From: Archegozetes longisetosus
Lineage: Eukaryota; Arthropoda; Arachnida; Sarcoptiformes; Trhypochthoniidae
NCBI GenBank assembly: GCA_018873245.2
Contig: JAEMBT020000006.1
Coordinates: 10,313,855-10,377,854 of the forward strand
Reading direction: 5' to 3'
DNA: 64,000 bases
Positions within the stretch are counted from its first letter, which is position 1, and each line of letters starts with the position of its first letter. Positions 23,224 through 35,800 of the stretch are shown piece after piece. The notes beneath the pieces are model-generated. The model had not been told where the DNA came from. It did not search any database and worked only from the letters and a program-made list of their open reading frames with translations. A program made the position numbers and the translations under genes.

Positions 23224-24264
23224 TCATTTACTGTCCCCTTCTTTGTAATGTCTGAACTCTGGCTTTAATTCCCACATATTCTTGTGTGGATTCTTCGCGT
23301 TGTAATGACATATTTCTTTAAGAATTTCCTTGAGATAAGGCTATTGAAAAAAGAATTTATAAAATATGATATTGTCGTAAAATTGAAAGATTCAAGAATT
23401 GGACTCACGATTGGTTGTCGTGTAATTTTTTCTAAATCTTTAATATTATAGTATTGATGTTTCTCAAAAGCAGCAAATAGAATGTCTTGAACTTTATCCT
23501 TATCTTCGCGCGACTTTTTGCCCTCGGATTTCTTTTTGAGTTCAAATTCAATCTAAATAAATATTAAGAAAGTTATGTATAGTGTGAAAACACTAAACAG
23601 AATTGATGTTACATCAGCCTTGTGAGCAGCTATTGGTTTGTAGTTGACAACAGCCTTATCTAACTGTTGGACAATTCTAGTCGGTTGTGAGGCTTGTTTT
23701 ATTGTCTCCTTTTTGAGTGTCATATAATTTGCGTTTCCTATTGGACGACATTCTCCTTTCTGAACAACATTTCCTTCTAACGAGAGTCCCACTGAATCAA
23801 CTGAATCTTTAATCATTGAAAACATTAAATTATTTATTACTGAAAATACATCAAATCTCTAGTCATAGTAAATACCTTTATTTTGTGAAAACACAGCTAA
23901 AGTTTGATGTTTGATATCAGAGATAGCGAACTTATGTTCGCGTGGAATCGTTGCCAATTCTTTAGGTGCATTATTTGACAAATCAGATTTAGTCAGCTCT
24001 TCAGATAAGTTGAAGAGGATTTCAGGTTTGCCACTGGAGCTCCTAATAATAGAGAAACAGGTGAATGAGATCAATGAGAATGGCATAGAAGAGATGAACA
24101 ATGAAGTAGTACTTAGTGATTTGAAGTCTTCCGACCTCAGTCATTGGTAAAGCTTTCTGCCATCTCTCACTGATATATTTGGGCACTTTAACTAACCAAA
24201 CACCACGACTAGCATTAGTGCAATCCAATTCGCCATCGTTTTTATTATTACTTGATGAACTCAT
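23224..24264 (-). CDS. GTF2F2: Transcription factor IIF subunit beta (RAP30)
   Basis: This is the smaller TFIIF subunit, which binds RNA polymerase II and brings it into the preinitiation complex. Exons are 24264-24113, 24042-23876, 23806-23613, 23552-23409 and 23340-23224, giving 257 residues (human 249). The N-terminal dimerisation region starts GVWLVKVPKYISERW and EVGRLQITK. PREHKFA, LSLEGNVVQKGECRP, YMTLKK, QQLDKAVVNYKPIA and the C-terminal winged-helix segment DILFAAFEKHQYYNIKDL then PYLKEILKEIC and NMWELKPEFRHY are all in place. Acceptors here often end AAAG, as in other genes of this window. Confidence 0.95.
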
Positions 24265-26602
24265 TTATAATTATTATTTCAATTCTTAAAAACATCTAAA
24301 GTCAACAGATACGATTCGTATAGACTTTTACGTTTTTATTATATACTTCATTATAATAAATAGAGATCTCAACAGAGATTCAAACCAATAGAGTCAAATG
24401 CGGTTCTATGCTTCCCTTCGTATAAACCAAGCATTACATACACAACAGCTATGTGGACCACACTCTAACTTCACTTTCACGTCTAGCCTGTCATTCGTGT
24501 CACACCCTTAATCTAACCTAACTAGTTTAACTATTTTGGGCCCAATACCACTATATAGACTAAGTTAGATTAATTAAGGGGATGTTGAGCGTAGTTTGCT
24601 AGGTATGAGACTCAAGTATGAGTGGTCCATATGATCGCTGTGCACCTAAGCCGTTACGCAAATGAAGGCAAGTACAGAACGTACGTTTACCTTATAGGTG
24701 TTAGTGCATACTTTGTGGCAGAAATAGCCGTTTTAGAACTTAACGTTTACTAAACTTTTGAAAACTTTTATGACTTGAAAGTGGAACAAATTTCTAATTG
24801 ACATGTTCCTAAACTGAATTAATTAATAAATGGTTATATATGTGATTGCCCCATAACACCTCAAGTTTTGATCCAATATCTTTAAATCTATCAATTTATA
24901 ACTTATTAAACACTCTCAGTTTAAACTATTGAATAAATGCGACACTATTGATGATTGGTAATCTTTCATTTAATCATTTGCTTAATATCTGATTAAATGA
25001 AATATTTCTCTCATTTTTAATGATCTAGTCAAAAATTTATCGTTTTTCTAATAAGTTAACAATAGACAGCACTAATAATATTTGACTAGTTTATTTAATA
25101 ACACTAAAAAACCATAATAAGAAGAAAGTTATTGAGTACTATCTGACGTCTATTTATTAAATACTTGACAGCTTCTGATCACACCAAAAATAACAGAAAT
25201 ATTGATTGATTGGTCTCATATAATCATTAAATTTTGTATTGGTTCAAAGTCATTGACTACTGCATAGTTTGCACTCAATCTCTATTTTAAAAAAAGTTCA
25301 GATACTGCCTCAAAGATTATCCTAAAATGTTGCAAACTTTAAACTTGTTAAGCAGAGTTTAGTTCAAAATTGAGTCAAATCATTGAAATAAGATATTTTC
25401 AGCATTTCCTTAAAATTAGTTATCCTGTAAGAACTTGATGGTAAAAACAAGCTTCTAAACTGAGATAACTACGAAGCATGAGATGAACAGTTTGAGATAA
25501 CTTGCAAAGTAAATTGTGTTGAAACAAAGTTGTGAAGAGGCGGCAATGAAATAGTCACCTGAAACCTAATTTCAGATTGAAATAAAAACAGTTTGATTTT
25601 TATATTAAATAATTTTATTATATAGAAGAGTGTATTCAATATAATACATCGTCCAGCGATAATATATTAAAACAGAAAATTTCACATAAATTACTTAATA
25701 TGTGTCTTTGACAAAAAGTTAAAATACAATAAATTAAATATAACGATGACTCGAACACACTATGACAGGAACGTAGAGGTGAACATAACTTATTAAATAC
25801 ATATAAGTTAAGGTAAACGTTTTAACCAAAAACATAACGAGGAACTGGTTTAGCAGATTAGACAACTGATTAGAACATTGACGACAAGACAATAACAGAC
25901 ATAAGACTATTTTGAGACACAGACAAGAGTAAGAAATAGTAGATGAAAGAGAAGATTATATATTCCAAAGATAATACATATCGCACACGAGGTATCAAAA
26001 CAAATAATATTTAAATTTGATTATTAAGCAGATATGATAAGAGTTATTAGATGAATGATTCGTAAAAGTTAGTAATAGCAGTTTGGGTGCCATCAGAAGT
26101 GTTGGGAAATAGTAGTTTAGGGAATAAGAAAATAGAGCCAACATTTCAACATTTGAATCACAATTCAATGAAATGATAGTTTGAAACATGTGTGAAACAA
26201 TTTACAATTAATGTACCGATGATATGAGTTAACGATTCATTTCAACAAAATTCAAACGCTTAGAGATATGTCATTCGGAAAGGTGGCAATGGGTTAAGTA
26301 ATAGAAAGAAGAGTTTGAGAAACTAAAATATAGTAAAGATTAGTTCACAAAAACTTCAAAGGATAGGATAGGATAAGAGAATAAGAGAAAAAGAATAAGT
26401 ATTTTCAACCTGTTATAACACTGACGTTACACATAAGCACAAGTTGAATGAAAGCTTTGGGATAGGAATAAGTCAGGCTCGTTTTGGTTGGGATATTCAA
26501 AGATGAAGACATGAAAAACATGGCACACATTAGAGATAGAACCAATAGAAATACATATTGAAGAGTATAATGTTTATCATATCGCTGTTTTGATGATGAT
26601 TT
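24265..26602. other. Gene-poor region upstream of GTF2F2
   Basis: This contains copy 3 of the inverted-repeat element and, towards the right, probably a long 3' UTR of the small peptide gene at 26603-26955. I see no coding exon on either strand. Confidence 0.55.
24392..24691. mobile_element. Inverted-repeat (MITE-like) element, copy 3
   Basis: The left end reads AGTCAAATGCGGTTCTATGC then TTCCCTTCGT. The right end in reverse complement reads GGTAAACGTACGTTCTGTAC then TTGCCTTCATTTG, so the terminal repeats are more decayed than in copy 2. The interior keeps CTTAATCTAACCTAACTAG, the partly complementary CTAAGTTAGATTAATTAAG, and the TGTGGACCACAC / GTGGTCCATA pair also found in copy 1. It starts 128 bp from the GTF2F2 ATG. 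Confidence 0.65.
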
Positions 26603-26955
26603 CTACCAACCATATCCTCCACCGCCATATGGCTCTGCATATGGTTCTGCGTATGGTTCAGGGTAACTCTCTTTCACGAGAATTTGTTGCTTCGAAGTAA
26701 TGATTCTGTTTGATCAACGATAAGTTAGGTTATAGTATAAAATATCAACTTTGAAATAACTTACGGAATTGGAAGTGGAAGTGGAAGCGGTAAAGGAATC
26801 AAAATCTTCTTTTTCGATTTGGCTAAGAAGGCGAGAGCTGCTAACTTTTTGATCTTCTGAAGCTTCTTTTTACTAGCTTCCGATGGTTGTGGGGTGAAAG
26901 CTACCAAAACTAACACAATGGCTGCCACGCAGATAAATATGGTTCTTGCACGCAT
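26603..26955 (-). CDS. Small secreted cationic peptide with LP and EPYA repeats
   Basis: Two exons, 26955-26765 and 26705-26603, with a good GTAAGT donor and CAG acceptor, give 97 residues. Residues 1-27 are a clear signal peptide (MRARTIFICVAAIVLVLVAF then TPQPSEA). The predicted mature part begins SKKKLQKIKKLAALAFLAKS, a Lys-rich segment that could form an amphipathic helix, followed by KKK, IL and a run of IPLPLPLPLPIP. The second exon encodes SKQQILVKES and three YPEPYA-type repeats, ending in YGGGGYGW. I do not recognise the family. The layout could be a cuticle or secreted structural peptide, or a cationic host-defence peptide; neither is shown. It sits alone in a gene-poor stretch. Confidence 0.75.
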
Positions 26956-27059
26956 TCTAGAAAGTTGAATTGAGCTTATTTAAAATATATAGCTTAACTT
27001 TAAATAATTGAAAGTTGCGACGGTTGCAATTACTTCTCTATTGATCAATTGAAACTTAG

Positions 27060-27100
27060 TTGAAACAGAAACAGAAACAGAAACTTATAACTTATAACTT
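27060..27100. repeat. Short GAAACA / CTTATAA tandem repeats
   Basis: About four units of GAAACA are followed directly by CTTATAACTTATAACTT. This is simple sequence upstream of the secreted peptide gene. Confidence 0.7.
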
Positions 27101-28572
27101 TTATTTTCTCCAAACCAAACAAACACCTGTAGGTTCTTCTCCAAACAAGAGTCACTTTCAAATGGATTAAGCGTTCACTAGATTCAGCTTAATATACGGC
27201 ATTTTTGAAGAGATCTGAAGACTTGACTAAATTTAGAAGCAGAAAAGTTGAAATGGCCAAAAGCAATATCTGATACTAACATATCATACATACATGTCAG
27301 TTGCATAATGATAGCTGAGGCGGAAATAGGTCAGTATATATTACAAGTTAGAATAGTTTGTAATAAAAACAAGCTAAATAATAACCAACTTTCCCCTTAG
27401 GCCAACACTTCACTCTTCAGGTCAGCATCAATTTTAAATTTACTCTTAATTTTTCGCTCTTTCTGCTAATTCCAAACATTGAAGCCGTTAACCAATAATA
27501 AAGTATTTTATATTTGTAACTGTTTGGATTGAACATAAGCTGTATAATAGATTGAACTGATAGTTAGATTCTCGCAGATCCTATGCATGTGAAACTTTTG
27601 CCAAATCTGTTGTGTTCTATTCGTTTAATAATCTTTAATGATTGCTTCAAATTAATCATGAAGAGCGTGAACAACAGATCCACTTATCAATGGAAACTCA
27701 CTCTTAAGCATTAATTTGTTTCTAAAAAAACTTTTAATCGTTACTCAAAGAAGAAATAAAATGACGTCTAAACTGATTTGACTGATAGTATATAACTGTA
27801 TAAGTTGTGTATTAGATAATTTGCACGATTTTCAAATGAAACTAATGTAAGAGTGAATTCTTGTTTATGAACGGTGTTTGAAGAAGAAAGACATTCGAGT
27901 TAATTATAGTTGCAAAATTTGTTTGCCACAAAACCAAAGTCCTACTTATTAGCTATAATGTGTATTTTTCCAATCATCTCTTTGTAGATCTTCTCTGATA
28001 AAGATCGAGATCTAAAAACTAATTCTTAAACAACACTCAGTAGACCAATGTATAAGATCTAAATAACGTCGTTTTAGATTCATATTTAAATTTGGTCTCA
28101 AAACTTATTATCAAGTTCGTTAAAGTATAACTAAGCGTTCCTAATGTTGAATCTAAATTCGTATTCTTAAAGCTTGACAAATTGATCTTTTGTTTCAGTA
28201 ATTTGATCATTAAATTTAATTTAAAAAGATTTAAATAGAAATGATTTTCAATGGATTGTGTGACTTACATAAGAGTGCCTAATCTTTTTTCTGAATATCT
28301 AGTGACCATAGAGTGTGGAAACATAATTGCAGATACAAAACAATTGTGAAAAGAGTCATGCAAAGAGAAACAAAACAAATTAAGGATAAAGTTCTCAACT
28401 CGTCTTTATTCTAAAAAAACCTATTTACAACTGCATTCAATGCTAATTTAGTGTTAATTCTGGTAGATTCTGGAAAAATACAAGTTATAAATACACTTTC
28501 AATTTAGATTAATTAAGAGATCGTTAGGTTTCTTGTTTACATGATTTGCATTTTTCTCAATTTGTAAATTAG

Positions 28573-28677
28573 AGCAAAACTACGCAGCGATTCATTGATT
28601 AAAGAATTGAAATTTATAAAGAAAGCATATCCTCAGGCTCTTGTTGGAGATGGTGATACAGTAGAATTACAAAGAAA
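28573..28677 (+). other. Exon-like open stretch, unassigned
   Basis: After TTGTAAATTAG an open frame of 35 codons reads AKLRSDSLIKELKFIKKAYP then QALVGDGDTVELQRK and stops at a GTAAAT that could be a donor. The composition is protein-like. I found no partner exon in a matching phase: the next open stretch (28770-28827) would need phase 0, and this one ends in phase 2. It may be an exon of an unrecognised gene or chance. Confidence 0.2.
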
Positions 28678-29931
28678 GTAAATTTTGGGATAAGTACATT
28701 GTTGACGCAACTTATTTCCTACATTACATGTCATTTAATTTCTCTTTCTATTAATACTGGTCTCAAGTTGAATGAACGTGAGAGTGAAGCGCCAAATCCA
28801 CTAAACTTCTCCCAACTTTCGGACAGGTATGTCGCGCAGAAATCATGTCTGATCCAATTATCTGATGAAAGTGCGATAGTCTCTAAAAAACATTTTCCCC
28901 TAACAGAAACAGTGCGTCAGGTGAATGACCAAAACCACATCAGTAGACACTACAACAGCACTACTGAGTTGCGAATAACAGTAAAGCTAATGACTAAAAA
29001 AGCCAAGTTCTAAACCATAGTTGGTCTCTGTTCGCATTGACCTCATGACATACAATTGCTATCATTTCCTAAAAGTTGCTTTCAAACCATGCTTTCATTA
29101 ATACCACTATATCTGGCTATTTAGATAAATATATCGTTTAAAGCCTTACTTTATCTATGCTTTAATTAGAATAAATGTAAAGCGAAAGTATTTTCACAAG
29201 TATTTAGATCACTATTCATTAGTATGGATGACAAACAGTCATTACTACTTCAAAACTTAGTATTACACTTACAAACTCTCTAAAGTTAACAATAGTTAAC
29301 AAATGCTATGAATTTGGAGAAGAATCTGAAAATAAACAGAGAGGAATGGTTAAGGTGTGCGAAAGTGTAGCGATTTGACGAAAAACATAATTTTGTTGTT
29401 TTCTTTTCCAAAATAAGCTCTCACGATATTTAATTCACTTCCGCTCTCGATTAATATACATTGGGTTGGATTTTGAGAACTAAGTATAAAAAGTTAATTG
29501 AATTTACGAGCCTCTCATTAATATATTAATTTAAAGTGAAAGGATATAGGATAGGAAAAGAAGTTAATCTATTTATTAATATCATACTTAAGCTATTATT
29601 AAACTCTTTATCAGGAAAAAATATTTTTCAGGAAGTCATGTCTGCTCAGTCGAAAATATAAAATTTGCATCGCTTCTTGCCAATCGAGATACATTTTCCA
29701 AATTAAGTGCTTTAAGTTACAAATCAAATCAAACAACCGATACTAGCTATGAAAACATAACCTCAATTCAAGGAAAAATAGCTCAATTCATTCATTATTC
29801 TATATGTTGTAATAGTTGGTAATAGGATAATAACTATACTTTGCTCAATGCAGATCTGACAACATTTGAATTTATTTCAACAAATTCCATCTAGGTTTTG
29901 TTACTTTTTATTTCAAATATATCCGGCACCC

Positions 29932-30048
29932 ATGGATAACAATCTTCAGTTTTTCTTCAGATTCTTCATATTATTGACTTTCATTACATCTATTCTCACG
30001 CTTGTCATCAATATTAGCCTCATATGCACATTGATCGTAAACCTATAA
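29932..30048 (+). CDS. Possible 38-residue single-span membrane micropeptide
   Basis: The ATG at 29932 opens a frame beginning MDNNLQFFFRFFILLTF and ending ICTLIVNL. It has a short polar N-terminus and then a continuous hydrophobic stretch long enough for one membrane helix. The F-x-x-F-x-I-L spacing loosely recalls SERCA-binding micropeptides (sarcolipin, phospholamban, sarcolamban). T-rich DNA produces hydrophobic frames by chance, so this is a candidate only. Confidence 0.2.
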   Translation: MDNNLQFFFRFFILLTFITSILTLVINISLICTLIVNL

Positions 30049-32864
30049 TTATTATTATTGACCATTAAGTTTGCATTAAATTTGATCAATATCTCGTATC
30101 AGACTAAGTCGTCTTTAGAGTGTTCAAAGCGATTGTTCAAATGAATCTTAAGTTTTTTTAGTGAATGGCTAGTTTTAAAAACTTGAAACTTTATAAGCTT
30201 ATAATCCGAAAATTTCTATTTAAAAAATGATGTCAGTAAAAACTATGATTACTGTATTAGAAAGCAATAGTTTATGGGAGAAGTAGTTTTAGAGGAAATA
30301 ATTATTTTAGGACTTAACTAAATAGTTTTCTAGAATTAACTTTTGTCTCCATGCAAAAATAGGTTATTTCATAAACATTTGAAAGATTAAATCACTTAAG
30401 AGTTTCAGATCTAAATAGCATACTAGATTCGCAAATGATAACATATCTGATTTGGTGATCAATGATATCACGAAATTTTTTGCCATTTTTTGCTTGTCAT
30501 TACTTTTGTTTGCAATTTTTTTGGAATAAAAAAAGATAAAACTAGTCTATTATAATCAAACTATCATTATTTATATCGCAATGTCAATAATATCCTCACG
30601 AATGTTTATTTAAGGCTTCAGTTTTTGACGTGAAACTTTAGCAAAATTTACACTCATTTTAAAGTTTACAAGTTGAAAAAAATAAAAACCACTTATAAAA
30701 TGCAATGGTACTTCCATTGGGTTAGAAAGTAGTGACCGTATTCCAATATTAACTATTTTATACCCAATACTTTTCGCTTACTATATCATTCATGCTTCAA
30801 ATTAACTCTTAGATCAAGTTAACATTGAGAAGGATTATCTTCGAAGATAGAGTTGATAATCGACAACTGAGTCAACTCTAGTTGTTCGTACTTTGACGAA
30901 TGTTAGTCTCCTCAATACCGAAATTTTGTCAAATGTTATGATTATTTACTAAAAGGTTAGGTATTATTTGAGGTATTACGCAATCTGTTTCATAAATTTG
31001 AAGTTTTTGATCATTTTATTCAACTAAATTTTGAAGTTGGGTTCTTTATCTAAAGATAATTAACTCATTAGAGGTTGTCGCTGTCAGGCTATCAGTTTTG
31101 ATCTTTAACATAAAAAGAAAATTACACTATTTTTTGTTTTTGACAAATTTTCAATCATTGGAAATATTTTAGAAGTTGTTGCTTAGAGTTATGGTCCACT
31201 TAAAGGCTTGTGAAAATGAACTCAATTGTATCTGTCAAAAATGATCTAAGTGAAAAGGCAAAAATATTTCTTAATTCATTTTAAAATAACGCTTAAAAAT
31301 CAATATTTGCATTTAACTCTGTTGCTAAAAAATATGAAATTAACAAATGAAAAGGAATATAATAACTGATCTCTGTAATACTATAACACAGTATAGACTG
31401 AATGAGTGGTGATAGTTTTTGCTTGAACTCGTCCTTTACAACAATATCTAAATGCTATTCAATAAATTATACACATCAAAGTCTAGTTCAGTAAAAAAGG
31501 AATGCATCATTCGCAAAATAGTCATGATTAGCAATTTTGATAACTTATTTGGAGCTTTAATATTGAAATTTTTCTGTTCTAATTCAACCTTCAATTTGAT
31601 TTCTTAGTGACTTCTTAGCTCATTATCGCGGCTTCCATTCAATGAAATGATAATTTTATGAATTGTAAATATAGTTAACTTGGATTTGTTATAAGTTTTG
31701 ACATAGTTTTATATAGTTTTGATCAGTCGATCAGTAGGAGAACATCTAGTAAAATGGTTATAAAAATCATTTTTTCATTGATAGAATTTAGAAACGATTA
31801 GTATTACAGAAATGAACACAAAATTAAGTTAAAGTCATATGATCAATATTTAGGTCATGTTTGATTGTTCGGCTAAACTTGAAGTGTTTTGCACCAAATA
31901 CTAGTTATTTTTGCATTAAATAATCACTAAATTCATTAATGATAATTATATCAATCAAATCATTCATTATTTTAGCGATCTTTCAATTTTTCACTTAAAA
32001 CACGAATCAAATCTAAAACAATTAAATCAGAATTGGAACACTTTTTAAAGAATCAATTTTTAAATCAGTTTCAATTGAAAAAAATCAATGAAATCACGAA
32101 AGTGTATCTGAGGTTAAAAAGTTGCATAAGTTATGTTATTATTAGTGTTTGAATTTGTACTTAAATGCATCTAATTTTGTCTAATAATACATGCATTTAG
32201 ATTGTATGCATTACCCAAAATCCATTTGTATAACCAATTAATCTAGTATTCAATTTAGATATTTTGCATGAAGTCACATCAGTTTATTTTAAGATTCCTT
32301 ATAAGAACATTTTTTTTGATTTAATCTCATTTAATTATCTTTACAAACAAATTTCATAATAGTTGAGCGAGTTAAGTTAATTTAATTTTAATGCAACTAA
32401 AGTCTATTTTAAGTGATGCAGTTTGATAACAATCATTAGTGTTATCACTTTTCCTAACGACTAGTTTCTAAATTTCTAAACCCAATCTTTCTAAGTTTAT
32501 CGAGTTTTCAAGTCTTACTGTTGTAGAGCTTCAGTTTTTTTAGTCTTTTAAGTTTGTCAAGTTAAACATCAAAACTGAATATTTAGATTGATTTGTGTAC
32601 CCTCTGCTCAAATTGAGATTAAAATGAATGAAGAGTAACCTACAATAATATCTGAAATGTATTAATAGAAAGGTAAACTTGGTAGACCACAAACCTTATT
32701 ATTCATAGGAAAGTTGATAAACTAAGAGAAAAAATAAAACAGAAAGAGTAGAAGGTTTGTCACATGTTCTCATTATGTAATTTATGTGAGGCCTGTTTCG
32801 ATTCAATTGAAATAGTTATGAATTATTGCACTATATATAAGTTAAATTAACATAACTTTTAATA

Positions 32865-35800
32865 ATGTATTTATTATTAGTAAGATGTAAATCATGTCTT
32901 AATAAACAAATCAAATCTATAGTTATCAACAATAACAACAAATTGAAGCCTCAATTTTTGCCCAATTGGCAAACCAATAGGTCTTTGGTGTCATGCCATT
33001 CATGCCTTCGACCATTACTTATCAATAACAGAAAAAATGCCAATTATTTGATGCTATATTCGGTCCAAAAAAGAGACTATGTCACAGCCGTTAGACTATT
33101 GAGAAGTCTTCTTAAAATTCGTTATATTGTTGTCGGATCTGCTGTTGGCGGAGGGGTTCACATGTCAAAGGTTTCCAATTGCCGTTAGGCTATTATTGAA
33201 ACGATTGTCAATTATTTGAATTAATATTAAATAGAAATACGAAGAATGGAAAGAAAGTCTGCCAAAATTTAAATGGATTGAAGATATTTTACCCAATAAT
33301 GACCAAATGGACTCGCTTCGATCTAGTTTTATTAATTTACGTGATAGCATAACATCTGAAGATGGATTGTTCTCAAAAATCAATGCGAGTGCCAGCCAAA
33401 GGTTCAAAATGATTCAAGACTGGATAGAAGAGGCCAGGCAAGCTAAACGTCTTCAAGAACAAAGTATTTATCACTTTAATCAAGTTTATTATTCAGTTTT
33501 AATATTTGATGGTTTGATGTCTGTCACAGGGTTTCTCTTCATTTCAGGCACTGATGATACCATACAACACGATTCAGGCTTTTTTTTCTCTTCTTCTTCT
33601 TCACAGTCAGATGAGGAAAACGTCAAGTCAAACCAAGAACGTGATCGTATTCAACGACTACAAGATGAACTCATTAATGTCCAAGTAATTTATATCTTCT
33701 TAAGTATTGAACTTGATTTTCCAATTTTTCAATTTATTTCAGCTGAAATATCAGAAAGAAATCGAAAGACTAGAGAAAGATAACAAAGATCTGCGAAAAA
33801 CACTTCTTTTGCGATCAGATAGGGTTACAGTGACACGTAAAGTGAAAAAATCTCTAATAGACTTATATTCGGAAGTTTTAGATGAATTGAGTGATTATGA
33901 TTCAAGTTATAATACCCAAGACCACTTACCTCGAGTTATTGTTGTCGGCGATCAGAGTTCGGGTAAAACCAGTGTACTTGAGATGATAGCACAAGCACGA
34001 ATATTTCCTCGAGGAGCAGGCGAAATGATGACTCGTTCACCTGTTAAAGTCACTCTTAAAGAAGGCCCGTATCATATTGCTAGGTTTAAAGATAGTGCCA
34101 GAGAGTTTGATCTCACCAAAGAAACCGAATTATCCGAATTGAGGAGAGAAGTAGAAATCAGAATGAAAAATTGTGTCAAAAATGGCAGATCTGTTAGCAG
34201 TGATGTCATCGCAATGACTGTTGAGGGACCTGGAATTCAAAGAATGGTTTTGGTTGATTTGCCGGGGGTTATAAGTACTGTTACCACTGAAATGGCCGAA
34301 GACACTAGAGAAGCCATTAGAGAAATCACAAAGACATATATGAGTAATCCTAATGCTATAATATTGTGCATTCAAGACGGTTCAGTTGACGCCGAACGAA
34401 GTATTGTCACAGATCTAGTCAGCCAAATGGATCCTAATGGAAAACGAACTATTTTTGTTTTGACTAAAGTTGATTTAGCCGAACAAAACATGGCTGATCC
34501 TACACGGCTTCAGAAGATATTAGATGGAAAACTATTTCCCATGAAGGCTTTGGGATATTTTGCTGTTGTTACTGGAAAAGGCAATAAAGACGACACCATT
34601 CAATCTATTAAACGTTATGAAGAAGAGTTCTTCCGTAATTCTAAGCTTTGCAAGTAAGTCATCACACATCAATTGTTAAATGTGTTTCAATAATTCATTT
34701 TAATGCTGTTTGAAGGAATGGAATATTAAATGCATCTCAATGTACTACACAAAGTCTTAGTCTAGCGGTTTCCGACTGTTTCTGGAAAATGGTTAAAGCA
34801 TCAGTTGAACAACAAGCAGATGCTTTCAAAGGTTCTACACCTTATTTTTCTTTAAAAATATAAATATTCAAAACATGAACGTGCCAGACAGATTTATTAA
34901 CTAGAGAAGATCATCAAATAGTAATCAATATTGTCTTTTTTTTATCCATTTAGCCACCCGTTTCAACTTAGAGACTGAATGGAAAAATAGTTTTCCCCGA
35001 TTAAGAGAATTAGACAGAGTATGGCATTTTTATTATTGTAAAAATCAATGATAACTAATTGCTTAAAACTTTTCAACTGATAGGACGAACTTCTTGAGAA
35101 AGCAAAGGGAGAAATATTAGATGAAATCGTGAACTTAAGTCAATTAAGTCCTGCTTATTGGTAAGAATCTATATTTTTTATTCATTCACTAAATTAAACA
35201 TCTAATTGTTTGTTTAGGGAAAATGTGCTCTCTAAAAAATTATGGGATAGAGTTGGATTTTATGTGTTTGAAAATATTTACTTGCCAGCCGCACAAACTT
35301 CTAATTCCGGGTCAGCATTTCTATCAAATCGTTTCGAACAATTATTCATATCTGTATTTAGACGTATTTCTGACCTTTACTTGTCTGTTATTCAGTACTT
35401 TCAACACGCAAGTCGATATTAGGCTTAAGCAATGGGCAGACCTAACACTACCGAATAAGTCGGTTGAAGTGGGCTGGGAATCACTTCAAGAAGAATTCAA
35501 TCGATTAATTGAGAAAAATAGAACAGCTAAAGAACACGACGATATATTTGATAATTTTAAAACTTCTGTTGCTGAAGAGTCTATGAAAAGACATAACTGG
35601 GAACCAAAGGCTGCTGAAGTTTTAGTGAGTTATATATTTTCAAATACTGAAAATAAGCGATTAATCGGTTGAATTAATTATAGCGAGTCATTCAGCTCAA
35701 TGTTTTGGAAGACCGTTCAGTACCAGATAAGGCCCAATGGGATTCTGCTCTAAAATTTCTAGAAAATAGTATTCAAGAAAGATTAAAACTAAGTATAAAA

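Larger units (their letters stand above)
26956..32864. other. Gene-poor 5.9-kb region before OPA1
   Basis: This is mostly AT-rich sequence without supported genes. It includes a short GAAACA tandem repeat near 27065-27085, two exon-like stretches near 28573-28830 and a 38-codon hydrophobic open frame at 29932-30048, each described separately. Confidence 0.5.
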
